From JAPLCX01 sp964460305 (GTDB lineage Bacteria > Auribacterota > Tritonobacteria > UBA1439): 29,457 nt of DNA. Each line of letters opens with the position of its first letter. Within the stretch, counting starts at the first letter, position 1. The position numbers and the translations under genes were made by a program. The notes under the pieces were generated by a model that was not told the origin of the DNA, did not search any database, and worked only from the letters and a program-made list of their open reading frames with translations. This document shows, one piece after another, positions 16,080-24,034 of the stretch. Location: assembly GCA_964460305.1 (NCBI GenBank), contig CAYWRA010000022.1, positions 1-29,457 on the forward strand. The letters run 5' to 3'.

Positions 16080-17468
16080 TTATGATTCGATGTTCGCATA
16101 GCCTCGCACGAGGCCTTTGGCGACGTACTCTTTCACCCATGCTGCATCGGCGTAGCGGGCGTACTCTTCCGCATATTTCCTGAGGGGCTCCTTAAGCTCG
16201 GTGATGATGCTCTCCGCCCCGGGATGCGTGGGATGCGCGCCGTGTTCACGCACCACCTCTTCCAGGACCCAGGGGCAATCGACAAGCATGCATGGCCGTA
16301 GGAGGTTGTCCGAATACGGCTGGCGCGACTGGATGGCGCGGAAAAAATCGGAACGTAAAGCCTCCCGGAGGCTCTTTTCCTTTATGTTATCAACCGCGAA
16401 GTGGCAGAAGACGCAAGGCTCGACGTCGCCGTTGGCATTGATGTGTATGTACTGACGGCCGGCGGCGATGCAGCCCCCGACGAAATAACCGTCGTTCCAA
16501 AAATCCCCTATGAAAATAGGCTTGCTGTTCCTCAATTGCCGCACGCGTCGGCGGAACCGGTCGCGCTGCTCCGGCGTCGGCATCAATTCAAGCGCGGGCT
16601 TTCGCCCGATCGGGATGTACTGGAAGTACCAGAGGACCATCGCCTTCTTCGCCACGAGCGCATCCACGAATTCGTCGCTGCATATCTCCTCAGCGTTGTC
16701 GCGCGTTTCGGTGCACGAGGCGCCGAAGAGAACGCCGGCTTCGGCGAGGTGGTCCATGGCATCCATGACCTTTTTAAACGTTCCAGCCCCGCGGCGCTCA
16801 TCCGTCCTCTTCTCCATACCCTCGGTGCTGATCATTGGTGCGACGTTCCCCAGCTCTCCGAGCCTCTTCGCCGCATCCTTGTCTATGAGCGTACCATTGG
16901 TATAGAGTTGGAAATACATATCCTGGTGCTTCTCATAGATCCCCCATATGTCCTTGCGGGTGAATATTTCCCCGCCGGAGAAGGTGATGAAGTAGATGCC
17001 GAGTTCCTTGGCCTCGCCGATGACCCGGTCGATGAGCTCGTAGGGCAGGCCGAAATCCTGGACGTACTCGCCCGCGTAGCAGCCGTAACAGCGCAGGTTG
17101 CACCGCATCGTCGGGCTGATGACGAGTAGGAACGGCGGGACGAATCCCTCCTTCTCATAAAGGTCGTTCTCCCTCATCGAATTCCCTATCACCAGGTTGT
17201 TGAGCATCAGGTTGTTCACAAGCCTCTCACGGCAGTGCGGAGACAACCTCCCCATGACGTCTCTGGCCAACTGCACCGTGGGGTGATTCTGCTGGAATAC
17301 CTTGCGCATGTAGCGGATGATCTCTTTGTCGTCCTGGTTTTTCGTCAGGAGCTCGGCAAGATAAGTCATCCGGATGAGGTTATTGCGGGAGAATTTGTGG
17401 AGCCGCTGCGTAATCTCCTTGAGGGCCAGGCGTTGAGAATAGCTGATTGCTTTATCGACGATACTCAT
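16080..17468 (-). CDS. Radical SAM protein with SPASM-like C-terminus
   Basis: The 462-residue protein has a helical N-terminal domain (about 1-105) and a radical SAM core with C123, C127 and C130 (CNLRCYGC), the GGE motif in FSGGEIF, and TNGTLID. A cysteine-rich C-terminal part (C333, C352, C355, C393, C399) is what SPASM domains use to bind auxiliary iron-sulfur clusters. The start is ATG 17468, directly after AGGAGGTGGAGGC. Family members with this layout act on peptides or small molecules, but the substrate here is unknown and no precursor-peptide gene is seen. A Fur-like box lies upstream at 17632-17650. A HEAT-repeat gene follows. Confidence 0.85.
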   Translation of the reverse strand: MSIVDKAISYSQRLALKEITQRLHKFSRNNLIRMTYLAELLTKNQDDKEIIRYMRKVFQQNHPTVQLARDVMGRLSPHCRERLVNNLMLNNLVIGNSMRENDLYEKEGFVPPFLLVISPTMRCNLRCYGCYAGEYVQDFGLPYELIDRVIGEAKELGIYFITFSGGEIFTRKDIWGIYEKHQDMYFQLYTNGTLIDKDAAKRLGELGNVAPMISTEGMEKRTDERRGAGTFKKVMDAMDHLAEAGVLFGASCTETRDNAEEICSDEFVDALVAKKAMVLWYFQYIPIGRKPALELMPTPEQRDRFRRRVRQLRNSKPIFIGDFWNDGYFVGGCIAAGRQYIHINANGDVEPCVFCHFAVDNIKEKSLREALRSDFFRAIQSRQPYSDNLLRPCMLVDCPWVLEEVVREHGAHPTHPGAESIITELKEPLRKYAEEYARYADAAWVKEYVAKGLVRGYANIES

Positions 17469-17631
17469 GCCTCCACCTCCTAAGCCATTGCACATCTGAG
17501 CGGAGTCACGCTTGCCCCATCGCCTTTCTCGATCCTGTCTCTTCCGTATAGGGGGATTACGTTAACAATATTGTGAATAATTAGGTTAACATCCCTACCC
17601 CTTGCCGGCAAGCGCTCTTTGCGGCCGATAT

Positions 17632-17650
17632 GTTAATAGTAATCATTATC
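17632..17650. promoter_or_regulatory. Fur-box-like operator
   Basis: GTTAATAGTAATCATTATC matches the classical 19-bp Fur box GATAATGATAATCATTATC at 16 of 19 positions. It lies in a notably AT-rich part of the 280-nt gap upstream of the radical SAM gene, next to TTATCAAATGATAA (17647-17660) and two GTTAAC palindromes (17571-17576, 17585-17590). Iron control of an iron-sulfur enzyme would make sense, but no regulator gene is in the window. Confidence 0.45.
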
Positions 17651-17683
17651 AAATGATAAACACCAAGGCACGAATGACAAAAG

Positions 17684-17734
17684 AATGACAAATACCAAAT
17701 GACAAAAAACAATGAGGTTTTGTCATTTGTCATT
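17684..17734. repeat. Heptad-word hairpin 3' of the HD-GYP gene
   Basis: The left arm 17684-17707 and the right arm 17718-17734 contain the perfect 12-bp stem CAAATGACAAAA/TTTTGTCATTTG around a 10-nt loop. The words have period 7 (GTCATTT GTCATTG). It ends 15 nt from the HD-GYP stop at 17749 and could end that transcript. Related to 2252-2309 and 23125-23148. Confidence 0.75.
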
Positions 17735-17748
17735 GATCCTCCCAGGGG

Positions 17749-18921
17749 CTAAATCCCCATCATTTTGATAAATTCTTTCAGCACCGTGGGTTCGAAAGAC
17801 GTGCCAGCGCCCGAAGCCATTTCCGCCAATACCTGTTCGCGCGGTATCGGCGCCCGATAAGGTCTCTCCGAACTCATTGCATCATAGGCATTCGCCACCT
17901 GGACCAGAAGGCACAGCGGATGGATCCGCCGGATCAGCCGTGAGCTCGGATATCCGCTCATGTCGTATCGCATATGATGTTCAAACGCGACGATGGCGGC
18001 AAGCGGCCCCGCCCCATCCGCCTCCTCAAGGATTCTAGCGCCATCCGCCGGATGCCGCATGACCAAAGCCTGTTCTTCCTTGTCGAGCTCGCCTCTCCTC
18101 GACAAGATCTCCGGCGGGATCAAGCTCTTCCCAATGTCATGCAACAGCGCAGCCTTGCACAGCTTCGCAAGCACCGCCGCATCCTTGGTGAAAAGAGCGG
18201 CAAGCGCCGTCGCCAATATGCAGACGTTCACCGGATGCACGTAAGCATACTCGTCATAACCGCTGACCCTGGTGAGATCGAGCATGGGGCGGCGGTATTT
18301 CTGGACCGTCGTCGATATTTCTCCCGACAGGCCGTCGACCTTTCTCATGTCAATCGCGTCCCGCTTCATTATAGCCCGCGCAATCCTGCGCATGGACTGG
18401 ATCGAGTCCTCATAGATTATTCTCGGGGGGCGGGCGGCCTTCGACTCCTCCTCTTCCTTAGATATCTGCATCACCTCGATATGCCGCACGCCCCTCAGCC
18501 CGAGTTCACGATTGATATCGTCACGGCCTTGGAGCTTCTCCGGCGGCTCCACCAGGATGGCTATGAGCTGCAGCAGCTCGCCGAATTGCAGACCCTGCTT
18601 GACTATAATGCCATGGATCTTCTTGGCCTCGAAGAGGTCGATGAATTTCCCGGCGCTCACGCTCAGCCGATAGAGCGGGATGCTCTCGTATACCAGCATC
18701 CCCTCCCTGATGCTTATCATGAAAGATTCCTTCCGGCCGAGGATCTCACACATGGTCGAGTATGCCCGGTCCGCATACTCCTTCACCGCAGGATGATCGA
18801 CGGCGTAGAGGGCGACCTGGCTTGCAGCGGTGACGATCTGTTTTACGATAAGCTCGATTCTGTCGAGGACCGCCAGGAGCTCCGCCGATAACTTGTCCTT
18901 CCTTATGTCCGGTTTACTCAT
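17749..18921 (-). CDS. HD-GYP domain protein with a shared N-terminal module
   Basis: HD-GYP enzymes hydrolyse cyclic di-nucleotides such as c-di-GMP at a bi- or tri-metal centre. The 390-residue protein has an N-terminal module (about 18-152) related to that of the neighbouring HEAT protein, a linker (about 153-220), and an HD-GYP domain: H229, H261-D262 (LLHDIGK), H290, H315-H316, GYP at 323-325 and D347 (NAYDAM). The usual HHE is HHM here (M317), a change near the active site, so activity should not be assumed. ATG 18921 overlaps the stop of the HEAT gene (ATGA). No receiver or membrane domain is seen; the N-terminal module may be the sensor. Confidence 0.85.
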   Translation of the reverse strand: MSKPDIRKDKLSAELLAVLDRIELIVKQIVTAASQVALYAVDHPAVKEYADRAYSTMCEILGRKESFMISIREGMLVYESIPLYRLSVSAGKFIDLFEAKKIHGIIVKQGLQFGELLQLIAILVEPPEKLQGRDDINRELGLRGVRHIEVMQISKEEEESKAARPPRIIYEDSIQSMRRIARAIMKRDAIDMRKVDGLSGEISTTVQKYRRPMLDLTRVSGYDEYAYVHPVNVCILATALAALFTKDAAVLAKLCKAALLHDIGKSLIPPEILSRRGELDKEEQALVMRHPADGARILEEADGAGPLAAIVAFEHHMRYDMSGYPSSRLIRRIHPLCLLVQVANAYDAMSSERPYRAPIPREQVLAEMASGAGTSFEPTVLKEFIKMMGI

Positions 18922-21110
18922 TGCCGTTTTCTCCCGAGCAACCGCCCCAGGAAAGAGCCGGGACGATCCACATCTTCCTTGAGCGCTTCCTTCGCGCGCG
19001 GCCCTGCGATACTCTCCAATGCAAAACGCACGGAGGCCCGGAGCGCACGGGAGGCACGCTCATCTCCACGCTCGCGAATCTTCTTCAGCAAGTTTGCGAG
19101 CGCCGGGACCGCCCTCTCTCCCCCCACGCGCGCGAGCGCCCGGCAGGCAAGCGCCTTCTCCTCGGCATCCCACTGCCCGCCCGAATCCTCTACGATCTCG
19201 AGGAGCCTGACCACCGCCGCCTCGCCGCCCAGGCGCCCGAGGACCGGTATCGCGACGTACCTTACCTCCCGTTCGCTATCGCCCGCCAGCATGCTCACCA
19301 ACGGCGCTGCCCCCCTCACTTCCGCCCTCCCAAGAAGCGCCACCGCTTTGAGTCTAACCTCAGGCTGGGCATGGCTGCAGAGCTCCACGAGGATTGGGGT
19401 GGAGAGTTCCGCCGGCATTGCCGCAAGGACGTTAAGACCGCGTGTGGCGACGCCGATACTCCCATTCGCTATCTGAAAGCGCATTAGCTCCGCCACTCTA
19501 CGCGCTTCACGCCGTCCAACATCGGCGAGCGCATCGTGGATCCTCTCATCGGAGTCGCTTACAAGCCGTTCCCATAGCCGCGCGCCGTCTTCCGGCGCCA
19601 TAGACTGCACCGCAGCCGCAACGAGCCCCCCGCGGTCGTCGAGGGGGAGCGGCGCTACGAGTATGGAACGAAGCTCTTCTCCCTCGCAGAGGTCCCTGAT
19701 CACCTTTCGAACGGCGTCTCCGAGGGTTTTGTCAGTTGAGGCAGCGTCGAGCAGCGCGGAGAAGAGCATGCAGCCCCCGTCGGCGGAACCGTCCTTAACG
19801 AGACGCCTGACGCGCGCGGCGGCGGTGTGGGCGAGCTTCGGGGTCATGACGCCCCCTCTCAGGAGCTCCGCAAACACGGGAACCTCTTCGCACCGGTCGT
19901 CAATCTTGACCAAAGAGACTGCGAACTCAGGCGAAGGCAAGTCTGCTTCTTCGATCTCACTCACGATCCCTTGGGGTTCGGCGCGTAGCGCCTCTTTACG
20001 GAGAGTAGCGGGAGGGGGACTATAGAGCTCTCTGATTTCTTTCAGCAGCTTCTCGACGGCGTCTTTCGTGATACCGGCCGCCTTCAGGTGTGGGACAATC
20101 TTTTGCAGCGCTTCTTCGTTTGGCAGGAGGCGCTTGATCAATGAACCCATCCTCAGCGGCCCTTTTTCGTCGCGCCGGAGCATATTGAGGATGAAATCGC
20201 CGACATGCTCCGGCGTGCATGCAAACACGCTATCATTGAGCAGGGGCGGTAACTGTCCGGCGGCCCCGAATTGCGCATGAAGTATTTCCAGGCGCATGGG
20301 CTCATCAAACATCAGCAATGCGTTTGAAAAAGAGTTGCTCAGAGAAACCTGAGAGGATCGCTCCTCCCTCTTCAGCTCGGTGGCGAGAAGCTCGAATATC
20401 TCCGACATCTCCTCGGCCCGGCCCGCCGCTTCGGGGGCGCCCGGTTCGGCTGCCGCCATCTCCTTTATAAGCTCGCCCATAAAGGTGGGGTGCTGGGCGA
20501 CTTCGTGGAGCAATCCCCTCTCATCCTTCCTCAGCTCGAATCCCTCACGCCTGAGGTCGATCATGCTCTTCAACTGCCGTTGTATAAAATGGAGGTCCTC
20601 ATCGCTGAGTTTCGTCTGATCGAACGTAAGTTCTCCGGCCTGGCCGACGCGTTTGAGGTAAATATTCTCAACGACGGAGATGTGCTCCACCCCTGCCTCT
20701 TTCACGAAAGTTACAGGGCCTCCTCTAAGTAAAAGCGCCCTGCTCTCGGATGAGAGCATTTCCATAAGCAGGTAGATCTCCCTCTCTTCGATCCCCTCCT
20801 GTAGTGTGAGCCGTCTGATGATGAGGCGGCGTAAATTCTCGGTAAGTTCCCTTACGAATGGAGAATCCGCGCCAAGGAGGCTATCCCCGAGGAACAACTT
20901 GTTGCCCGCGCTGGTGATTTCTATAACGTCCCCATCCCTGAACAACAGCGCGGCGGCCCCATGCCATCGCTCCAGGTTCTCGGTGCACATGGTATTGTCA
21001 CGGCCGTAGAGGACAAACGCCCGCCTCAACGAGACGGTCTTATGGACAAAGTCCATCATACTGCCATAGAGCTTCTCGTCAATGGGATGCTGGTGGTGGG
21101 GTTCACTCAT
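18918..21110 (-). CDS. HEAT-repeat protein with the same N-terminal module (730 aa)
   Basis: The N-terminal module (about 12-152; FVLYGRDN..., LLMEMLSSES..., AGVEHISVVENIY) aligns with residues 18-152 of the HD-GYP protein: LY-x2-D, a run ending in ISI or IEI, then L-x-LL and the closing GVxHIxV. A helical middle region (about 160-510) follows. HEAT repeats fill about 515-690 (SHAQPEVRLKAVALLGRA, AGDSEREVRYVAIPVLGRLG, KALACRALARVG), and the end is basic (GRLLGRKRQ). No catalytic motif, signal or membrane segment is seen. No good SD precedes ATG 21110. It overlaps the HD-GYP start by 4 nt, so the two are made together, probably as a cytoplasmic scaffold and an effector. Confidence 0.8.
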   Translation of the reverse strand: MSEPHHQHPIDEKLYGSMMDFVHKTVSLRRAFVLYGRDNTMCTENLERWHGAAALLFRDGDVIEITSAGNKLFLGDSLLGADSPFVRELTENLRRLIIRRLTLQEGIEEREIYLLMEMLSSESRALLLRGGPVTFVKEAGVEHISVVENIYLKRVGQAGELTFDQTKLSDEDLHFIQRQLKSMIDLRREGFELRKDERGLLHEVAQHPTFMGELIKEMAAAEPGAPEAAGRAEEMSEIFELLATELKREERSSQVSLSNSFSNALLMFDEPMRLEILHAQFGAAGQLPPLLNDSVFACTPEHVGDFILNMLRRDEKGPLRMGSLIKRLLPNEEALQKIVPHLKAAGITKDAVEKLLKEIRELYSPPPATLRKEALRAEPQGIVSEIEEADLPSPEFAVSLVKIDDRCEEVPVFAELLRGGVMTPKLAHTAAARVRRLVKDGSADGGCMLFSALLDAASTDKTLGDAVRKVIRDLCEGEELRSILVAPLPLDDRGGLVAAAVQSMAPEDGARLWERLVSDSDERIHDALADVGRREARRVAELMRFQIANGSIGVATRGLNVLAAMPAELSTPILVELCSHAQPEVRLKAVALLGRAEVRGAAPLVSMLAGDSEREVRYVAIPVLGRLGGEAAVVRLLEIVEDSGGQWDAEEKALACRALARVGGERAVPALANLLKKIRERGDERASRALRASVRFALESIAGPRAKEALKEDVDRPGSFLGRLLGRKRQ

Positions 21111-21162
21111 AGCACGTCACGTATCCGCGCCCCCGGAATCGCGGCCGCGGAGCTTAGTTTTC

Positions 21163-21503
21163 ACAAAGAGTAAAAGAGAAAAAAGGCAACCCCTCAGTTA
21201 TGGGGGTGCAGAATTTGTAAGGGTTCGATTCCCGCCTGCGGCGGGCAAGTATCGAACTTGCCACATGCGTGGCCCGGGCGCGATAAATCGCGCCCCCACA
21301 CAAAATACCGCGTTCCACCCACCCCATAACTGCGGCATTACTAAAAAAGTTGCCCTGGATTATTCATCCACCGATCAGGAACACGCATTCATCTTGCGTA
21401 TGCAGCATGTCATTCCGGCGAAAGCCGGGATCCAGATGACAGGCTATGGGGTTGATTAACAGATCAGATCATGGGTTCGCTTGATCTCTCTTTCCCTCTT
21501 TGT
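21163..21503. repeat. Composite nested-palindrome region
   Basis: The gap 21111-21540 has no gene. It is bounded by the octad word (21163-21179) and a degenerate inverted copy (21487-21503). Inside are CCCTCAGTTATGGGG (21191-21205) facing ACCCCATAACTGCGG (21321-21335), GTTCGAT facing ATCGAAC around CCGCC...GGCGG (about 21223-21258), a perfect 9-bp hairpin GGGCGCGAT-AA-ATCGCGCCC (21276-21295), and CATTCCGGCGAAAGCCGGGATCC (starting about 21410), which resembles the widespread ATTCC...GGGAT type (Neisseria dRS3-like). It looks like successive insertion of small repeats. Confidence 0.75.
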
Positions 21504-21540
21504 GAGAATCCGGCCTCTTCGTGTGCTTCGTGGTGAAGAA

Positions 21541-21843
21541 CTACTTCGGCCTTTCGAGCTTGTACACTATTTCTCCCTCCCTCGCCCAGCCGAAGTTGTC
21601 ACGAGCATACTTTTCGAGATATGCGGGATCGTTTTGTTCGAGGAGCTTCTGCTCATGCTGAAGTTTCCGGTGCGTCTCCTGCTCGGTGCTGAGCTCTCTC
21701 TTCGACTCCGCCATGTGCGCGCGGAAAGCGTTTTTCTTGGCGAGGAGCGGCATGAGGAAAAAATAGAAAAAAAGCCCCAGGGTCAGAGCGAGAGCTCCGA
21801 CGTATAAAGGCGCCTTGGGGACGCCTCCGCCCCTGTCTTTCAC
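21541..21843 (-). CDS. ftsB: Septum formation initiator, FtsB/DivIC family
   Basis: This is a 100-residue bitopic protein with one membrane helix (about 13-32, LYVGALALTLGLFFYFFLMP) and a coiled coil outside (about 35-75), then the family-typical ending DPAYLEKYARDNFGWAREGEIVYKLE. FtsB links FtsL and FtsQ in the divisome. It starts at GTG 21843, overlapping the eno stop (GTGA); the eno-ftsB order is common. A period-9 repeat (21517-21534) abuts its 3' end. Confidence 0.9.
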   Translation of the reverse strand: MKDRGGGVPKAPLYVGALALTLGLFFYFFLMPLLAKKNAFRAHMAESKRELSTEQETHRKLQHEQKLLEQNDPAYLEKYARDNFGWAREGEIVYKLERPK

Positions 21844-23105
21844 CGGCTTCCCCCGTAAACCGCATCGGCTCCCAATATCTCCTCGATGCGCAGGAGCTGG
21901 TTGTATTTCGCCACCCTGTCGCTGCGGCAGAGCGACCCCGTTTTGATCTGGCCGGCGTTGGTGGCGACCGCGAGGTCGGCGATGGTGGTATCCTCCGTCT
22001 CTCCCGACCTGTGGCTTATCACGGTGGTGTATCCCGACCTGTGCGCAACCTCTATCGTCTCCAGGGTTTCGCTCAGCGTCCCGATCTGGTTGAGCTTGAT
22101 GAGGATCGAATTAGCGACACCCATCTCGATCCCGCGTTTCAACCGCGAGGGATTCGTGACAAAGAGATCGTCGCCCACGATCTGGATCTTCTTGCCCAAT
22201 CTGTCTGTGAGCTTCTTCCAGCCGTCCCAGTCATCCTCGGCGAGCGCATCCTCTATCGAGCAGATGGGGTAGGTCCGCACCCAACGCTCGTAATAATCGA
22301 TCATCTCGTCCGCGCTGAGTTCCCTCTTCTCCGACGCGAGCCGATATTTTCCGTCGTGGTAAAAGGTGCTCGCCGCGGGATCGAGTGCGATCGCAATGTC
22401 GCGTCCCGGCTTGTAACCGGCTTTTTCTATCGCTGCGATGATGGCCTTCAGGGCCTCCTCGTTGTCAGACAGGTCGGGGGCGAACCCACCCTCGTCGCCC
22501 ACGCCGGTCGCGAGCCCCCGGCTTTTGAAGATACCCTTGAGGGTGTGGAACACCTCGGAGCCCATCCTCAGCCCCTCGGCAAAGCTCTTCGCCCCGAACG
22601 GCATGATCATGAACTCCTGGAGGTCCAGGTTGTTGTCAGCATGCGAGCCGCCGTTCACGATGTTCATCATCGGCACTGGGAGGGTCCTTGAATGAACGCC
22701 GCCGATGTGCCTGAAGAGGGGAATCTCACGATGATTGGCGACCGATTTGGCGGCGGCAAGCGACGCTCCGAGGATCGCATTCGCGCCCAGCCTGCTCTTG
22801 TTCGGCGTGCCGTCGAGCTCGATCATCGCCCTATCCACGGCCTCCTGGTCGGAAGCGTCCATCCCGCGCAGTGCGGGAGCGATGAGCTCATTCACGTTCT
22901 CTACGGCCTTCAAAACCCCCTTGCCGCCGTACCGGGATTTGTCCCCGTCGCGCAACTCAAGGGCTTCATGCTCGCCCGTGGAGGCGCCGGAGGGGACCGC
23001 CGCACGCCCCATCGCGCCACTCTCCAGCGTGAGATCCACCTCGACGGTGGGATTCCCCCTGGAATCAAGAATCTGCCGCGCCTTAATGCTCTCGATCTTC
23101 GTCAT
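21840..23105 (-). CDS. eno: Enolase
   Basis: Enolase turns 2-phosphoglycerate into phosphoenolpyruvate in glycolysis. The 421-residue length is normal. Conserved parts include IKARQILDSRGNPTVEV at the start, SGASTGEHEALELRDGD, VGDEGGFAPDL, the acidic metal ligands in IALDPAAS, SIEDALAEDDWDGW and QIVGDDLFVTN, the catalytic lysine in ILIKLNQIGTL, and SHRSGETEDTTIADLAVA. ATG 23105 follows AAAGGAG. A sigma70-type promoter lies at 23156-23184, and its ~45-nt leader is mostly a heptad repeat. It is cotranscribed with ftsB. Confidence 0.97.
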   Translation of the reverse strand: MTKIESIKARQILDSRGNPTVEVDLTLESGAMGRAAVPSGASTGEHEALELRDGDKSRYGGKGVLKAVENVNELIAPALRGMDASDQEAVDRAMIELDGTPNKSRLGANAILGASLAAAKSVANHREIPLFRHIGGVHSRTLPVPMMNIVNGGSHADNNLDLQEFMIMPFGAKSFAEGLRMGSEVFHTLKGIFKSRGLATGVGDEGGFAPDLSDNEEALKAIIAAIEKAGYKPGRDIAIALDPAASTFYHDGKYRLASEKRELSADEMIDYYERWVRTYPICSIEDALAEDDWDGWKKLTDRLGKKIQIVGDDLFVTNPSRLKRGIEMGVANSILIKLNQIGTLSETLETIEVAHRSGYTTVISHRSGETEDTTIADLAVATNAGQIKTGSLCRSDRVAKYNQLLRIEEILGADAVYGGSR

Positions 23106-23124
23106 GTCTCCTTTCCCGATACTG

Positions 23125-23148
23125 TTTTGTCATCTGGCATTCGTCATT
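23125..23148. repeat. Heptad word in the eno leader
   Basis: On this strand the words run GTCATCT GGCATTC GTCATTC, closely matching the inverse of 2252-2275. The copy fills most of the predicted 5' UTR of eno, ending near the expected transcription start. Confidence 0.7.
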
Positions 23149-23155
23149 CAGACGT

Positions 23156-23184
23156 AGTATATACACCGCCGCCCATGGCATCAA
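23156..23184 (-). promoter_or_regulatory. Sigma70-type promoter for eno-ftsB
   Basis: On the - strand TTGATG (23184-23179) is followed after 17 nt by TATACT (23161-23156). Transcription would begin near 23149. Confidence 0.65.
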
Positions 23185-23200
23185 GTGCTAATTGCCAAGA

Positions 23201-23228
23201 GGGAAAATCCCAAACCTCAAATCCCAAT
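23201..23228. repeat. AATCCCA heptad word
   Basis: AATCCCA AACCTCA AATCCCA has period 7 and mirrors the inverse of the sequence at about 2310-2337, which follows the other heptad word there. The rest of 23229-23387 holds no gene I can support. Confidence 0.5.
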
Positions 23229-23387
23229 GTTATCGGTAAGGTTTTCTGGACGAAACCGGTGAAGATTTCTGGCTGCCCCCGGATTGCGCATTGAATGAAC
23301 ACGTACTGAAAATAAAATATGAAGTTACAGGCTTCGATCCGGCTTCTTGTAGTCTCTTGGATACCGCGGGTCTCTTCGGCCCGGTAA

Positions 23388-23672
23388 TCAGCCTAGTTGG
23401 ACCTTGAGCCTCTTGCCGAGTGCAAGTGCGACGTTTTCCAGTGTCAGGAGTGTAACAGATGCATTCTCGGGATCGAGAAGCCTGCCCAGGGAAGATCGGC
23501 TTGTTTTCATTGTACGAGCCAGCATGCTCTTGGAAATATGACGTTCTGCCATCTCTTTCTCAATCTGGTATGCGATTACGCGTTTGACAGCCGCGGCCTC
23601 GGTTTCGGCGAGAATTCCTTCTTCCTGAAGAAATTCATCAAAACCGCTTCCGATGTGCTTGTTCTTTTTCAT
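23388..23672 (-). CDS. higA: XRE-family antitoxin, HigA type
   Basis: The 94-residue protein has a helix-turn-helix domain (about 43-85: HISKSMLARTMKTSRSSLGRLLDPENASVTLLTLENVALALG) and an N-terminal acidic helix. HigA proteins bind their toxin and repress the operon. The ATG overlaps the toxin stop by one base (TAATG), with AGGAGG inside the toxin 3' end as its SD. The toxin-first order is that of HigBA modules. The likely operator is the inverted repeat at 24038-24053. Confidence 0.85.
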   Translation of the reverse strand: MKKNKHIGSGFDEFLQEEGILAETEAAAVKRVIAYQIEKEMAERHISKSMLARTMKTSRSSLGRLLDPENASVTLLTLENVALALGKRLKVQLG

Positions 23673-24025
23673 TATTCAGCCTCCTGATATTGCCTGAGTC
23701 GAGATCTGGCTGTTTTGATCTCTTTTTGAGGGATCTTTCTCGTTTTTTTGATTAACCCGTGTAGAAAAATCATCATGTGGCCGTCGACAGTGAATAGCAC
23801 CCGGGCAATCCCATCCGGAACATTGGTGCGGACCTCCCACAGATATGGCTCGATCTTTTCCACCAACGGCATCCCGAGTGGCCACCCAAACTGCACGGTC
23901 TTTATGTCCTCGCCTATCGCCTTTTTGCGCGACATGGGCAAAGTCTTCAACCATCTGCGGACAGGCTCAACGCCTGAATCTGTCTGGAAGAAGACGACCG
24001 CAAGCCTGATGTCTCCTATGCTCAT
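23672..24025 (-). CDS. higB: RelE/HigB-type toxin (phage Gp49-like)
   Basis: The 117-residue protein from ATG 24025 carries the family pattern DIRLAVVFFQTDSG, EPYLWEVRTN, RVLFTVDGHMMIFLHGLIKKTRKIPQKEI and a basic C-terminal helix. Such toxins are ribosome-dependent mRNA endonucleases, held in check by the cotranscribed antitoxin. The frame is open upstream to 24055, but that stretch is the promoter/operator. With the -10 box ending at 24035, transcription would start at about 24028, so this mRNA may be almost leaderless; no SD is seen. Confidence 0.85.
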   Translation of the reverse strand: MSIGDIRLAVVFFQTDSGVEPVRRWLKTLPMSRKKAIGEDIKTVQFGWPLGMPLVEKIEPYLWEVRTNVPDGIARVLFTVDGHMMIFLHGLIKKTRKIPQKEIKTARSRLRQYQEAE

Positions 24026-24034
24026 CCGATACCC

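Noticed and set aside
21215..21260. GGTTCGATTCCC, a tRNA T-loop-like string
   Set aside because: No acceptor, D or anticodon arms can be formed around it; it belongs to a palindromic repeat.
23238..23403. Open + frame reading GEDFWLPPDCALNEHVLK and onward, ending near the higA stop
   Set aside because: About 54 codons with no ATG and no SD, antisense to the higA end; it looks protein-like but a gene remnant cannot be supported.
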